Assembly: GCA_020724945.1 (NCBI GenBank)
Contig: DYFX01000033.1
Span: 1-13,587, forward strand
Reading direction: 5' to 3'
From: Candidatus Paceibacter sp.
GTDB lineage: Bacteria > Patescibacteriota > Patescibacteriia > SG8-24 > DYFX01
DNA: 13,587 nucleotides
The notes below the pieces were generated by a model. The model had not been told where the DNA came from and searched no databases. It worked only from the letters and a program-made list of their open reading frames with translations. The translations under genes were made by a program, and so were the position numbers. How positions within the stretch are numbered: position 1 is the stretch's first letter; each line of letters opens with the position of its first letter. This document shows, in pieces, positions 1-7,300 of the stretch.

Positions 1-567
1 CTCAAGGACGGCGGCGTCTTCAAGCAGCACCTGCTCGACCTCTCGCCGCTCACCGACGAGGACGACAACACCATCTTCGACCGCATCATCGACGCCATCC
101 GCGCCGTGGCCTACGGCCAGTTCGTCGTGGCGATCATCAAGGGCATCCTCGGCGGCCTCGCGTTCCTGCTCCTCGGCCTGCCGGCACCGGTCTTCTGGGG
201 ATCGATGATCGCCATGAGCAGCTTCATCCCGGCCGTCGGGACCGCGCTCGTGACCGTGCCGTTCATCGTCTACCTGTTCGCCACGGGACAGCTCGTGCAA
301 GGCATCATCCTTTCGGCCGTCAGCATGCTGGTCATCGGCCTGGTCGACAATTTCCTGACGCCGCAGGTGATGCGCTCGCGCATCCGCATCCATCCGATGA
401 TGATCCTGCTCTCGCTGCTCGGCGGCTTGAGCTTCTTCGGGCCGATGGGCATCTTCTTCGGCCCCATCACCCTCTCGGTGACGATGGCCATGATCGACAT
501 CTACAAGAAGGAATTCCAGTCCGTCGTCGCGGAAATCGAGAAGAACGAGCTGCTCGAGAAGCCGTGA
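1..567 (+). CDS. AI-2E family transporter (PerM-like), C-terminal part
   Basis: The reading frame is open from the first base, so this is the 3' part of a longer gene; 188 codons are visible before TGA. The visible protein begins in a soluble stretch (LSPLTDEDDNTIFDRI), then enters hydrophobic segments: GILGGLAFLLLGLPAPVFWG, a helix around IPAVGTALVTVPFIVYLFA, a helix around GIILSAVSMLVIGLVDNFL, and a final pair around MMILLSLLGGLSFFGPMGIFFGP. The order of PAPVFWG, IPAVGT, VDNFLTPQV, HPMMILLSLLGG and FFGPIT is characteristic of the AI-2E/PerM family. These inner-membrane proteins are variously linked to small-molecule or ion export, so a substrate cannot be assigned. The tail is charged (KKEFQSVVAEIEKNE). 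The GTG at 106 is only an internal codon, not a start. A hairpin follows at 588-620. Confidence 0.9.
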   Translation, partial: LKDGGVFKQHLLDLSPLTDEDDNTIFDRIIDAIRAVAYGQFVVAIIKGILGGLAFLLLGLPAPVFWGSMIAMSSFIPAVGTALVTVPFIVYLFATGQLVQGIILSAVSMLVIGLVDNFLTPQVMRSRIRIHPMMILLSLLGGLSFFGPMGIFFGPITLSVTMAMIDIYKKEFQSVVAEIEKNELLEKP

Positions 568-587
568 CGCGACATTGACGCGGAAGC

Positions 588-620
588 CGAAAGGTGTTGG
601 ACTTCGTCCAGCACCTTTCG
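588..620 (+). terminator. Strong hairpin between PerM-like gene and Nudix gene
   Basis: A 15-bp stem (588-602 with 606-620) has a single G.U pair and a TTC loop. It is A-flanked on the left and ends in only TTT, so it is a weak intrinsic terminator at best. The ribosome binding site of the next gene starts 5 nt after the stem. It may end the upstream transcript or act as a structured leader for the downstream gene. Confidence 0.55.
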
Positions 621-625
621 CGTAC

Positions 626-630
626 GGAGG
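626..630 (+). promoter_or_regulatory. Ribosome binding site of the Nudix-like gene
   Basis: GGAGG lies 4 nt before the ATG at 635. It is the reason for choosing that start over an in-frame start at 575, which would place the 588-620 hairpin inside the coding region. Confidence 0.75.
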
Positions 631-634
631 AAAC

Positions 635-1414
635 ATGTCCAAGGAGCGCCCTCGTCTGCTGCGCACGATGCCGGAACCGGACTGGAAGCCTATCGCCGGC
701 GTGCGCGGGCGTCTCAACGCGCGTTTGAGCGCCGCCCTGCTGCATGTCATGCACCAAGTGCCGCGCGGCGGACGATACGAGGACCAGTACGACCAGCCGC
801 TGCTGATCGAAAGTCCCGCCGTCATCGTCGTCGCGACGCTCGATGACGCCGTCGGCCTGGTCGAGAACTACCGGATGACGCGCGAACGCCCGCGCATCCT
901 GCACGACGCCGAAGCCGGCACCGCGTCCCTCGGATGGTTCGCCGCCGACGCGGCCGGCAAGCGCGTCGATCCGGCGTCCTTCGGCACCGGATACGCCGCG
1001 CGCGTGGCGGAGCTCGGGCTGCTCGACGACCTCCTGGCCGGCCTCGGCCGCTATGCCTGGGAATGTCCTGCCGGCAACTCGCCGGGGTTCGCTTCGGACG
1101 ACCTCGAGCGATTCCTGCGCAAGACCGCGCTGGCGGAAGCGGGGGAGGAGGGCGGTTTCGAGATCGACGATATCCTCGATTGCGGTACCGTCAACCTCAA
1201 CTCCACCTACTTCGCCCATCCTCAGCATGTCGTCCGCGCGCGCGTCGTCCGCGTCGGCGCCCAGCGCCCGGAGGACACCGAGACCGTCGGGAGGATGCGG
1301 TTCTTCAGCCGCGAGGAACTGCGCGTCGCCATGGAGCGCGGCGCGTGGGACGGCAGCGTCTTCGACGACGGCAAGACCTTCGCCGCCCTGGCGAAGTCCG
1401 GCGTCCTGCGCTAG
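635..1414 (+). CDS. Nudix-fold protein with degenerate Nudix box
   Basis: The gene encodes 259 residues, starting at ATG 635 behind GGAGG. The layout fits the ADP-ribose pyrophosphatase branch of Nudix proteins. A beta strand AVIVVATLDD is followed by VENYRM (compare VRQYR in the family), then WECPAG near residue 142 (compare WE-PAG). The Nudix helix follows as AEAGEEGGF at residues 167-175, where the family has REUxEExGU. The two metal-binding glutamates of the EE pair are present. The arginine is replaced by alanine, and the upstream glycine/glutamate spacing of the box is off. The C-terminus (FFSREELRVAMERG, DGKTFAAL) matches the usual Nudix ending. Roughly the first 45 residues are basic and unassigned. 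Nucleoside diphosphate-sugar hydrolysis is plausible; reduced or altered activity is equally possible. It is flanked by hairpins, so it may be a single-gene unit. Confidence 0.72.
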   Translation: MSKERPRLLRTMPEPDWKPIAGVRGRLNARLSAALLHVMHQVPRGGRYEDQYDQPLLIESPAVIVVATLDDAVGLVENYRMTRERPRILHDAEAGTASLGWFAADAAGKRVDPASFGTGYAARVAELGLLDDLLAGLGRYAWECPAGNSPGFASDDLERFLRKTALAEAGEEGGFEIDDILDCGTVNLNSTYFAHPQHVVRARVVRVGAQRPEDTETVGRMRFFSREELRVAMERGAWDGSVFDDGKTFAALAKSGVLR

Positions 1415-1440
1415 GCCCCTTTACCGAAAGGGGCTTTTTT
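1415..1440 (+). terminator. Intrinsic terminator after Nudix-like gene
   Basis: A perfect 8-bp stem GCCCCTTT/AAAGGGGC (1415-1422 with 1427-1434) has loop ACCG and a run of six T. It begins directly after the TAG stop codon and is the clearest + strand terminator in the window. Confidence 0.9.
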
Positions 1441-1456
1441 GTTAGGGTTTGAAGGC

Positions 1457-2530
1457 ATGACAGCCCTGATTACGGCGGGCGGACGCGCCACGCGCCTTCG
1501 GCCCATCACCTACACCATCAACAAGCACCTGATCCCGTTGGCCAACAAGCCGATGATCTTTTACGCCATCGAGAAGATCGCGGCGGCGGGCATCACGGAG
1601 ATCGGCATCAGCGTGAACCCCGGCGAGGAGGAGCTCCAGAAGGCCGTCGGCGACGGCGCGAAGTGGGGCGTCAAGATCACCTACATCGAACAGGCGGGCG
1701 GGCCGAAGGGCGTCGCGCATGTCGTCGCCAACGCCAAGGCGTTCCTGGGCGACGACGCGTTCCTCTTCTACTTGGGCGACAACATCATCCTCGGCAGCCT
1801 GGACCGTTTCGTGCGCGCGTTCGAGGAGCAGAAGCTCAACTGCCTGCTCGCGCTCTCGAAAGTGAAGGATCCCCAGCGCTTCGGCGTGCCGGAACTCAAG
1901 GACGGACGCATCGTCCGCGTCGACGAGAAGCCTGCGGAACCGAAGAGCGACTACGCCGTGACCGGCATCTATGTCTACGACAAGAGCTTCTTCGAGGCCT
2001 TCGCGCAGATCCGGCCGTCGGCGCGCGGCGAGTACGAGATCTCGGATGTCCATAGCCGGCTCATCGCGGACGGCAAGGCCGTCGGCTACGAGGAGATCAC
2101 CGGCTGGTGGAAGGATACCGGCAAGCCCGAGGACCTGCTCGAAGGCAACCAGCTGCTGCTCAACGAGATGGCCGAGGGTTCGCGCGACGGCGTCGAGATC
2201 GATCCGGCCGCCGTCATCCAAGGCAGGGTGGCGATCGGCAAGGGTACGGTCATCGGTCAGAAGGTCCTGATCCGCGGCCCAGTGGCCATCGGCGAGAACT
2301 GCCGCATCGAGAACTCCTACATCGGCCCCTACACCTCGATCGGCAAAGGCGTCGAGGTCTACAGCACGGAGATCGAGCACTCCATCGTCTTCGACGACGC
2401 GGACATCAATTGTTCGACGCGCATCGTCGACAGCCTGATCGGCGCCAACGCGTCCATCACCTCCGCGCACGCTACCCTGCCGCTCGGCCACAAGCTGGTC
2501 GTCGGCGACAACGCCATCGTCGAAATCTGA
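1457..2530 (+). CDS. rmlA: Glucose-1-phosphate thymidylyltransferase, long form with C-terminal beta-helix
   Basis: This 357-residue sugar-nucleotide transferase joins dTTP and glucose-1-phosphate to give dTDP-glucose, the entry to deoxysugar synthesis. The N-terminal nucleotidyltransferase domain (about 1-240) has the nucleotide-binding loop AGGRATRLRP (family GGxGTRLxP, with Ala in place of the second Gly), INKHLIPLANKPM, the metal-binding YLGDN with Asp108, VDEKP, and GWWKDTGKPEDLLEGN. The last motif is typical of the long archaeal/actinobacterial-type enzymes. Residues from about 245 to the end are hexapeptide-like repeats (VAIGKGTVIG, VAIGENCRIENSYIGPYTSIG) forming a left-handed beta-helix, absent from short RmlA. 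ATG 1457 was chosen because the nucleotide-binding loop follows at once; an in-frame TTG at 1439 lies in the terminator T-run. No rmlB, rmlC or rmlD is visible, so uridylyltransferase activity is not excluded. Confidence 0.88.
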   Translation: MTALITAGGRATRLRPITYTINKHLIPLANKPMIFYAIEKIAAAGITEIGISVNPGEEELQKAVGDGAKWGVKITYIEQAGGPKGVAHVVANAKAFLGDDAFLFYLGDNIILGSLDRFVRAFEEQKLNCLLALSKVKDPQRFGVPELKDGRIVRVDEKPAEPKSDYAVTGIYVYDKSFFEAFAQIRPSARGEYEISDVHSRLIADGKAVGYEEITGWWKDTGKPEDLLEGNQLLLNEMAEGSRDGVEIDPAAVIQGRVAIGKGTVIGQKVLIRGPVAIGENCRIENSYIGPYTSIGKGVEVYSTEIEHSIVFDDADINCSTRIVDSLIGANASITSAHATLPLGHKLVVGDNAIVEI

Positions 2531-2531
2531 C

Positions 2532-2540
2532 TGTGGATAA
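2532..2540. promoter_or_regulatory. Perfect DnaA-box sequence TGTGGATAA
   Basis: The reverse complement is TTATCCACA, the consensus DnaA box. It sits 2 nt after the rmlA stop. It forms the left arm of an imperfect inverted repeat (TGTGGATAAC, 5 nt, GTTGTCCCCA; 8 of 10 positions match). A second copy lies at 11680-11688. That DnaA binds here is inferred from the sequence match alone. Confidence 0.4.
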
Positions 2541-2560
2541 CTTCCGGTTGTCCCCATGAG

Positions 2561-2590
2561 AGAGCCCCCGTAAGGTGCGAGGGCTCTTTT
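2561..2590 (+). terminator. Intrinsic terminator after rmlA
   Basis: A perfect 7-bp stem AGAGCCC/GGGCTCT (2561-2567 with 2581-2587) has a 13-nt loop that can add two more inner pairs, followed by TTT with T-run wobble extension. Only 20 nt separate it from the next start codon. Confidence 0.75.
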
Positions 2591-2597
2591 CGAAGCC

Positions 2598-2604
2598 AAG
2601 GAGG
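2598..2604 (+). promoter_or_regulatory. Ribosome binding site fixing the HAD gene start
   Basis: AAGGAGG is 6 nt before GTG 2611. This full-length anti-16S match makes the GTG the start. An in-frame GTG at 2575 lies inside the terminator hairpin and has no such site. Confidence 0.85.
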
Positions 2605-2610
2605 CCCGCC

Positions 2611-3321
2611 GTGAAGATCCGCAAGATCTGTCTCGATCTCGACGACACGCTGATTCCCAACACCTACAAGTACCACGGGCCCATCCTGCGCTGCGCGATG
2701 ATCGTGGTCAGGGCCCTCGGGCACCGGAGCGTCTACCCGCCGGAGCTGCTCAAGATCCAGATGGAGATCGACCTCGGTCTCGTGAACGAGAAGGGGTTCT
2801 CCACCGATCGCTTCCCCTTGAGCTGGGTGCTGACCTACGAGCGCCTCGCCGGACTCGCCGGCGTCCCGATCGACCCGAAGGTCGTCGAGCGCCTCCGCTC
2901 CGTCGCGTCCGAGTTCCAGCGCGGCCCGTTCCGGATGTTCCCGGGCGCGAAGCGCGCGCTGCGCCGGCTCGCGAAGGAAGGCCGCGAACTGCATGTCATC
3001 ACCGCCGGCGACGAGACGCTCCAGTGGCGGAAGATCGACGAGGCGGGCATCGCCTCGTATGTGGACTCGGTCCATGTCACGCCGATGAAGAAGAAGGACA
3101 TCCTCGCGTCCATCGTCAAGGATCGTCCGCAGGAGGGCGCGATGGTCGGCGATTCCAAGAAGTCGGACATCCTGCCGGCCATCGAGCTCGGGATGGCCGC
3201 CATCTGGCTGCCCAGCGAGACCTGGTCTTTCGTCAACGCCGACATCGACGAGACGAAATATCACCGCATCAAGGCGGTGACGGAACTCCCGGACCTCATC
3301 CGCAAGCTCGAGACGGCCTGA
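2611..3321 (+). CDS. HAD-superfamily hydrolase
   Basis: This 236-residue protein starts at GTG behind a perfect AAGGAGG. All four HAD motifs are present. Motif I is DLDDT with nucleophile Asp9 and acid Asp11. Motif II is the Thr131 of VITAGD. Motif III is the lysine cluster MKKKD near residue 160. Motif IV is GDSKKSD with Asp181 and Asp186. These residues form the phospho-aspartate chemistry of phosphatases. Residues about 20-105 are the helical cap of a type C1 HAD. The substrate cannot be read from the sequence; phosphoglycolate-, nucleotide- or sugar-phosphate-type activities are all possible. The upstream neighbour handles a sugar phosphate, but a terminator separates the two genes, so shared function is only a guess. 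The stop codon lies inside its own terminator hairpin. Confidence 0.88.
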   Translation: MKIRKICLDLDDTLIPNTYKYHGPILRCAMIVVRALGHRSVYPPELLKIQMEIDLGLVNEKGFSTDRFPLSWVLTYERLAGLAGVPIDPKVVERLRSVASEFQRGPFRMFPGAKRALRRLAKEGRELHVITAGDETLQWRKIDEAGIASYVDSVHVTPMKKKDILASIVKDRPQEGAMVGDSKKSDILPAIELGMAAIWLPSETWSFVNADIDETKYHRIKAVTELPDLIRKLETA

Positions 3322-3337
3322 ATCGGCCGTCTCTTTT
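3310..3337 (+). terminator. Intrinsic terminator overlapping HAD stop codon
   Basis: A perfect 9-bp stem GAGACGGCC/GGCCGTCTC (3310-3318 with 3325-3333) has the TGA stop codon in its 6-nt loop, followed by TTTT. It faces the convergent gene on the other strand. The minus-strand side lacks a T-run, so it serves the + transcript. Confidence 0.85.
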
Positions 3338-3341
3338 CGTT

Positions 3342-4679
3342 TCAGCGGAGACGCAGGCGCCAGAGGGCGTCCTGGTCGCCGCGCCGCCCGAAGGCGTACA
3401 GCCAGTCGCCGTTCCTGCTCATCGCGAAGGCGCGCAGTCCGTCGAAGGCGGCGAGCGGGACGGTCACGCGGCCGAAGCGGTCCGAGGTCTCGACGGCGAA
3501 GAGCGTGTCGCCGGAGGCGTAGACGGCGCTCCACTCGGGGCGATGCCAGGCGGCCTGGCGGATCGGGCCGGAGAGACGGGTGACCAGCGTGTCGGAGCCG
3601 CCCTGCGCGTCGTAGATATGCACCTCGAGGTCGTTCCAATAGAGGAGGCGCCGTCCGTCGGCCGACCAGGCGCCGCCGGCCCCGCGCCCTTCGAAGGCCT
3701 CCTGGCGCCCGCTTGCGGGATCGATGATGAACAGGCGTTCTGCGGCGGGGGAGACATAGGCGATCTTGCGGTCGCGGCCGGGGAGCGGCGTGAAGTCGGC
3801 GGACGGGAGTTCCGCCACGGTCTCGTAGGCGTCGCCGCCGAGCCGGTGCTTCACGAGCCTGGCCGGCGATCCCGGAAGGATGCCGTAGACCGTGCCACCG
3901 GCGACGACGAACGCGGACGGGGCGGGCCCGACGGACGATGCGAAGGCGAAGAGCATGTCGATCTCGTAGAGTTCGCCGTCCGCGGCGGCATAGAGGCGGT
4001 CGTCGTCCTGCGCCCAGGCCGCCGCGTCGATGGCGAGCGAGAGTTCTTCCGAAAGGTCGCGGACGCCTCCGGGTTCCGACGCCTCCCACAGGAGGTGCTC
4101 CGGCTCGCGCCCTTCGTGCACGATGAGCAGGCGCCGCCCGTCGCGCGACCAGGCGAGCCGGACCTCATCGGCTCCGGCGCTCGATCGGTAGGGGACGACC
4201 GCCGATCCGTCGCGCAGGTCGATGATGACGAGTTCCGCGCCTGCGCCCGTCGCCGCCACCGCCGCTGCATAGCGCGCGTCATGGGAGAAGGACGCGTCGA
4301 AGGTCTCGCCGGGGTCGGCGTAGACGGACGGCGCGGTATCGCGGAACAGGGCGATGTCGTTCAGGAAGGTCGTCTCGCGGCTGCGGACCGACACGGTCTT
4401 CTCCCACGCCAGGTATCCTGGCTTCTCCACGCGCACGGAATAGGGGCCCGGCGAGAGCCCTTGCAGACGGGCCGGCGTCAGCGATTTCTGGGGTACGCCG
4501 CCGAGCGAGACGGACGCGTCCGCCGGCCGGGTCTCGACGAGCATCGCGCCCGTCCGTTCGAAGCGCTGGCGCGAGAAATTATAGCGATATCCCGCCGTCG
4601 AAAGGATGATGGCGGGCGCGATGATGAAGAACGCCGCGATGAAGGTCCGCCGGAGGATGCGTCTTGCGCGCGGGTTCAT
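3342..4679 (-). CDS. Membrane-anchored PEGA domain protein with beta-propeller-like repeats
   Basis: This 445-residue protein probably faces the outside of the cell. A basic N-terminus (MNPRARRILRR) precedes one hydrophobic segment at about residues 12-28, which would act as an uncleaved anchor. A PEGA domain follows at about 45-107; its signature is the pattern GAMLVETRPADASVSLGG, LSPGPYSVRVEKPGY, W. The remainder is repeated beta structure resembling TolB/WD-type propeller blades: LAWSRDGRRLLIV, GGAWSADGRRLLYW, FAMSRNGDWLYAFG. PEGA domains are linked to surface and envelope proteins; the ligand here is unknown. The ATG at 4679 has no clear ribosome binding site. The gene is divergent from murA with only 33 bp between the starts. 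Confidence 0.82.
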   Translation of the reverse strand: MNPRARRILRRTFIAAFFIIAPAIILSTAGYRYNFSRQRFERTGAMLVETRPADASVSLGGVPQKSLTPARLQGLSPGPYSVRVEKPGYLAWEKTVSVRSRETTFLNDIALFRDTAPSVYADPGETFDASFSHDARYAAAVAATGAGAELVIIDLRDGSAVVPYRSSAGADEVRLAWSRDGRRLLIVHEGREPEHLLWEASEPGGVRDLSEELSLAIDAAAWAQDDDRLYAAADGELYEIDMLFAFASSVGPAPSAFVVAGGTVYGILPGSPARLVKHRLGGDAYETVAELPSADFTPLPGRDRKIAYVSPAAERLFIIDPASGRQEAFEGRGAGGAWSADGRRLLYWNDLEVHIYDAQGGSDTLVTRLSGPIRQAAWHRPEWSAVYASGDTLFAVETSDRFGRVTVPLAAFDGLRAFAMSRNGDWLYAFGRRGDQDALWRLRLR

Positions 4680-4704
4680 AAAGGAGTACGCTGTTTTCAA
4701 GCGA

Positions 4705-4733
4705 ATCGTACTATGAGCCGGCTCCGAATTCAA
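4705..4733 (-). promoter_or_regulatory. Candidate promoter of the PEGA gene, inside the murA start
   Basis: On the minus strand TTGAAT (4728-4733) and TACGAT (4705-4710) are 17 bp apart, each matching four of six consensus bases. Transcription would start around 4698 and leave a leader of about 20 nt. The -35 box lies within murA codons. This is a match by eye only. Confidence 0.35.
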
Positions 4734-5975
4734 GGCGGAAAGAAACTCCGCGGACGGCTCCGGGTCGCGGGCATGAAGAACGCGGCGACGCCCATCCTGG
4801 CGGCGACGCTCCTCACCGACGAGCCCAGCGTCCTCAAGAACGTGCCGCGCATCCGCGATGTGGAGCGCATGCTCGACATCTTGAGGAGCCTCGGCGTCCG
4901 CGCCGAATGGGCAGGGGACCACGACCTGAAGATCGAGCCCAAGGGCGCCGATCCCGCGAAACTCGACAGGAAGGCGATGCGCAGCATGCGTTCGTCGGTT
5001 TTGTTTTTGGGGCCTATGCTGGCCCGCTTCCGCGAGGTCGAATTGCCGGAACCGGGCGGCTGCATCATCGGCAACCGCCCGCTCGACACGCATCTCGTCG
5101 CGCTCACCTCGCTCGGCGCGGCATGCGAACGCGGCAAGGAGGGCTATCGCTTGAGCGCCGACAAGCTCGTCGGCCGGACGGTCGTCTTGCCGGAGTTCTC
5201 CGTGACCGCCACCGAGAACCTGATGATGGCCGCCGCGCTCGCGGAGGGCCGCACGACCATCAAGCTCGCGGCCGCCGAGCCGCATGTCCAGGATCTCGGC
5301 GACTTCCTGAACGCCATGGGCGCCCGCATCCAGGGCCACGGCACGCATCTCGTCACGATCGACGGCGTGGAGACGCTCCATGGCGCGACGCACGAGATCA
5401 TTCCGGACCAGATCGAGGCCGGCACCTTCATGGTGGCCGCGGCGCTCACGCGGGGCGACCTCCAGATCGAACGCATCCGCCCGGACCATCTGGACATCGT
5501 CATCCAGCGGCTCGAGGCCATCGGCGCGGGCGTCGAAGTCGGGAGCGATACGGTCCTCGTGACCGCGCATGGCGCCCTCAAGGCCTTCAAGTTCCAGTCG
5601 ATGCCCTACCCGGGCCTCCCGACCGACCTCATGGCGCCCTTCGGCGTGCTCGCCACCCAGTGCGCCGGCACCAGCATGATCCACGAGCCGATGTACGAGG
5701 GGCGCTTCGGTTTCGTCAACGAACTCGTTAAGATGGGAGCGAACGCCGTCGTCTGCGATCCGCACCGCGTCCTCATCAGCGGTCCGACGCCGCTCTACGG
5801 CCAGGCCATCAAGAGCCTGGACCTGCGCGCCGGCGCGACCCTCCTCCTGGCCGGCATCCTGGCCGACGGCGAGACCGTGCTCCACGAGGCGGAAATCATC
5901 GATCGCGGCTACGAACGCATCGAGGAGCGCTTCGCTTCGGTCGGCGCCGTCATCACCCGCGAAGAAGAATCCTGA
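4713..5975 (+). CDS. murA: UDP-N-acetylglucosamine 1-carboxyvinyltransferase (MurA)
   Basis: This 420-residue enzyme transfers enolpyruvate from phosphoenolpyruvate to UDP-GlcNAc, the first committed step of peptidoglycan synthesis in the cytoplasm. Length and motifs are canonical. Lys22-Asn23 sit in GMKNAATP. The catalytic cysteine is in PGGCIIGNRP at residue 117; this is the Cys targeted by fosfomycin, so no Asp-type natural resistance is seen. The general-base aspartate is in LPTDLMAPF. The C-terminal signature is DRGYERIEERF. The fold is two repeated halves (EPSP synthase-like). The open frame extends far upstream antisense to the PEGA gene, but family alignment places the start at ATG 4713. 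No strong ribosome binding site precedes it. It leads an operon; the protease gene starts 4 nt after its stop. Confidence 0.97.
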   Translation: MSRLRIQGGKKLRGRLRVAGMKNAATPILAATLLTDEPSVLKNVPRIRDVERMLDILRSLGVRAEWAGDHDLKIEPKGADPAKLDRKAMRSMRSSVLFLGPMLARFREVELPEPGGCIIGNRPLDTHLVALTSLGAACERGKEGYRLSADKLVGRTVVLPEFSVTATENLMMAAALAEGRTTIKLAAAEPHVQDLGDFLNAMGARIQGHGTHLVTIDGVETLHGATHEIIPDQIEAGTFMVAAALTRGDLQIERIRPDHLDIVIQRLEAIGAGVEVGSDTVLVTAHGALKAFKFQSMPYPGLPTDLMAPFGVLATQCAGTSMIHEPMYEGRFGFVNELVKMGANAVVCDPHRVLISGPTPLYGQAIKSLDLRAGATLLLAGILADGETVLHEAEIIDRGYERIEERFASVGAVITREEES

Positions 5976-5979
5976 TCCC

Positions 5980-7299
5980 ATGCAGAACCCGTTTGAACCC
6001 GAACGATCCCGTCCGGCCGTGCCGGAACACGGCCGCGCCCGCAAGGCCGTCAGCGCCTACCTGGCGCTGGTCTTCGTCGTCGCCTCGTTCCTGTGGGGCT
6101 ATCGCATCGGCGCGGACGAGAATCCTTCCCGCCGCACCGGTTCCGCTTCCGGCACCGTCGAATTCGTGAACGACGGCCTGGACCTCTCGGGCGGCACCGT
6201 CGATTTCCGGATGTTCTGGGATGTCTGGCACCTCATCAAGGACCGGTACGCCACCCAGCCCGTCGACGAGAAGAAGATGTTCTACGGCGCGCTCATGGGC
6301 ATGGTCGCCTCGCTCGAGGATCCGCACTCCGTCTTCCTCGAGCCCGTCGCCAGCGAGGAATTCGCGCAGGAGCTCTCCGGCAAGTTCGAGGGCATCGGCG
6401 CCGAGATCGGCATCAAGAAGGGGAATCTCGTCGTCATCGCGCCGCTCCCGGACTCGCCCGCGGAGAAGGCCGGACTCATGGCGGGCGACCGCATCATCGG
6501 CATCGACGAGATCGACACGACGGGCATGGCCATCGACGACGCCGTCTCCCGCATCCGCGGCGACAAGGGCACCGTGGTGAAGCTCCATGTCCTGCGGGGC
6601 GACGAGCGCGAGCCGCGCGTCTTCGACATCACGCGCGACACGATCGCCATCCAGAGCGCCAAGATCTCCTTCGAGGAGTCGCCCGACGGCAAGACGCTCG
6701 CCGTCATCAAGATCTCGCATTTCAACGGCGACACCTTCGACCGTTTCCTTGACGGCGTCACGCAAGCCGTCGGCCGCGGCGTCGACGGAGTCGTCATCGA
6801 CCTCCGCAACAACCCTGGCGGGTATCTCGACGCCTCCGTCCGGATGCTGGGCGAATGGGTCCCCGGCGAAGTGGCCGTCTCCGAACGCTACTCCGACGGC
6901 TCGACCGAGGAGCATCGCGCGAACGGGCGCGGCCGCCTCAAGGACATCCCGACCGTCGTCCTCGTGAACGGCGGCTCGGCTTCGGCGTCGGAAATCCTCG
7001 CCGGCGCGCTCAAGGCGCACGGCAAGGCGGTCCTGATCGGCACGCAGACCTTCGGCAAGGGCTCGGTCCAGGATCTCGTCGAGCTCGACGACGGCTCGTC
7101 GGTGAAGCTCACCATCGCCGAATGGCTGACCCCCGACGGCCACAACATCAACGTCGACGGTATCGCGCCGGACCACCTGGTCGAGCGTACGGACGACGAC
7201 TATGAGAACGACCGCGACCCGCAGGCGGACGCCGCCTACGCCTGGTTCGACGGCGTCGTCCCGCCGGCGCCGCAGCCGCCGGAGGAGGCCGCCGAGTGA
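5980..7299 (+). CDS. ctpA: S41 family C-terminal processing protease
   Basis: This 439-residue membrane-anchored serine protease acts on C-terminal tails of envelope proteins. A basic, proline-rich N-terminus is followed by a hydrophobic segment at about 24-41. Next come the family's helical segment (FWDVWHLIKDRYATQPVDEKKM, LEDPHSVFLEP) and a PDZ domain at about 135-215 (FEGIGAEIG, SPAEKAGLMAGDRIIGID). The protease core contains RNNPGG. The catalytic dyad is Ser335 in SASASE and Lys360 in TFGKGSVQ, with Gln364 four residues on, at the spacing known from Prc/CtpB. The C-terminus is acidic and proline-rich. It starts 4 nt after the murA stop with only a weak purine site (GAAGAAG), which suggests translational coupling. 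Pairing with MurA fits an envelope-maintenance operon. The substrate is unknown. Confidence 0.94.
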   Translation: MQNPFEPERSRPAVPEHGRARKAVSAYLALVFVVASFLWGYRIGADENPSRRTGSASGTVEFVNDGLDLSGGTVDFRMFWDVWHLIKDRYATQPVDEKKMFYGALMGMVASLEDPHSVFLEPVASEEFAQELSGKFEGIGAEIGIKKGNLVVIAPLPDSPAEKAGLMAGDRIIGIDEIDTTGMAIDDAVSRIRGDKGTVVKLHVLRGDEREPRVFDITRDTIAIQSAKISFEESPDGKTLAVIKISHFNGDTFDRFLDGVTQAVGRGVDGVVIDLRNNPGGYLDASVRMLGEWVPGEVAVSERYSDGSTEEHRANGRGRLKDIPTVVLVNGGSASASEILAGALKAHGKAVLIGTQTFGKGSVQDLVELDDGSSVKLTIAEWLTPDGHNINVDGIAPDHLVERTDDDYENDRDPQADAAYAWFDGVVPPAPQPPEEAAE

Positions 7300-7300
7300 T

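Noticed and set aside
467..1228. 253-codon minus-strand frame opposite the first Nudix-like gene.
   Set aside because: The + frame has a strong ribosome binding site and Nudix landmarks; the minus frame has neither.
2532..2540. Replication origin suggested by the DnaA-box sequence.
   Set aside because: The two boxes are about 9 kb apart, with no cluster, AT-rich unwinding element, dnaA or dnaN nearby.
3024..4712. Long + strand open frame extending upstream of murA across the HAD and PEGA genes.
   Set aside because: The upstream translation has no recognisable domain and runs antisense to the PEGA protein. MurA family length and Lys22 position fit a start at 4713.
4680..6044. Minus-strand frame extending upstream of the PEGA gene across murA.
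   Set aside because: It is the shadow of murA. The transmembrane anchor directly after ATG 4679 marks the true N-terminus.
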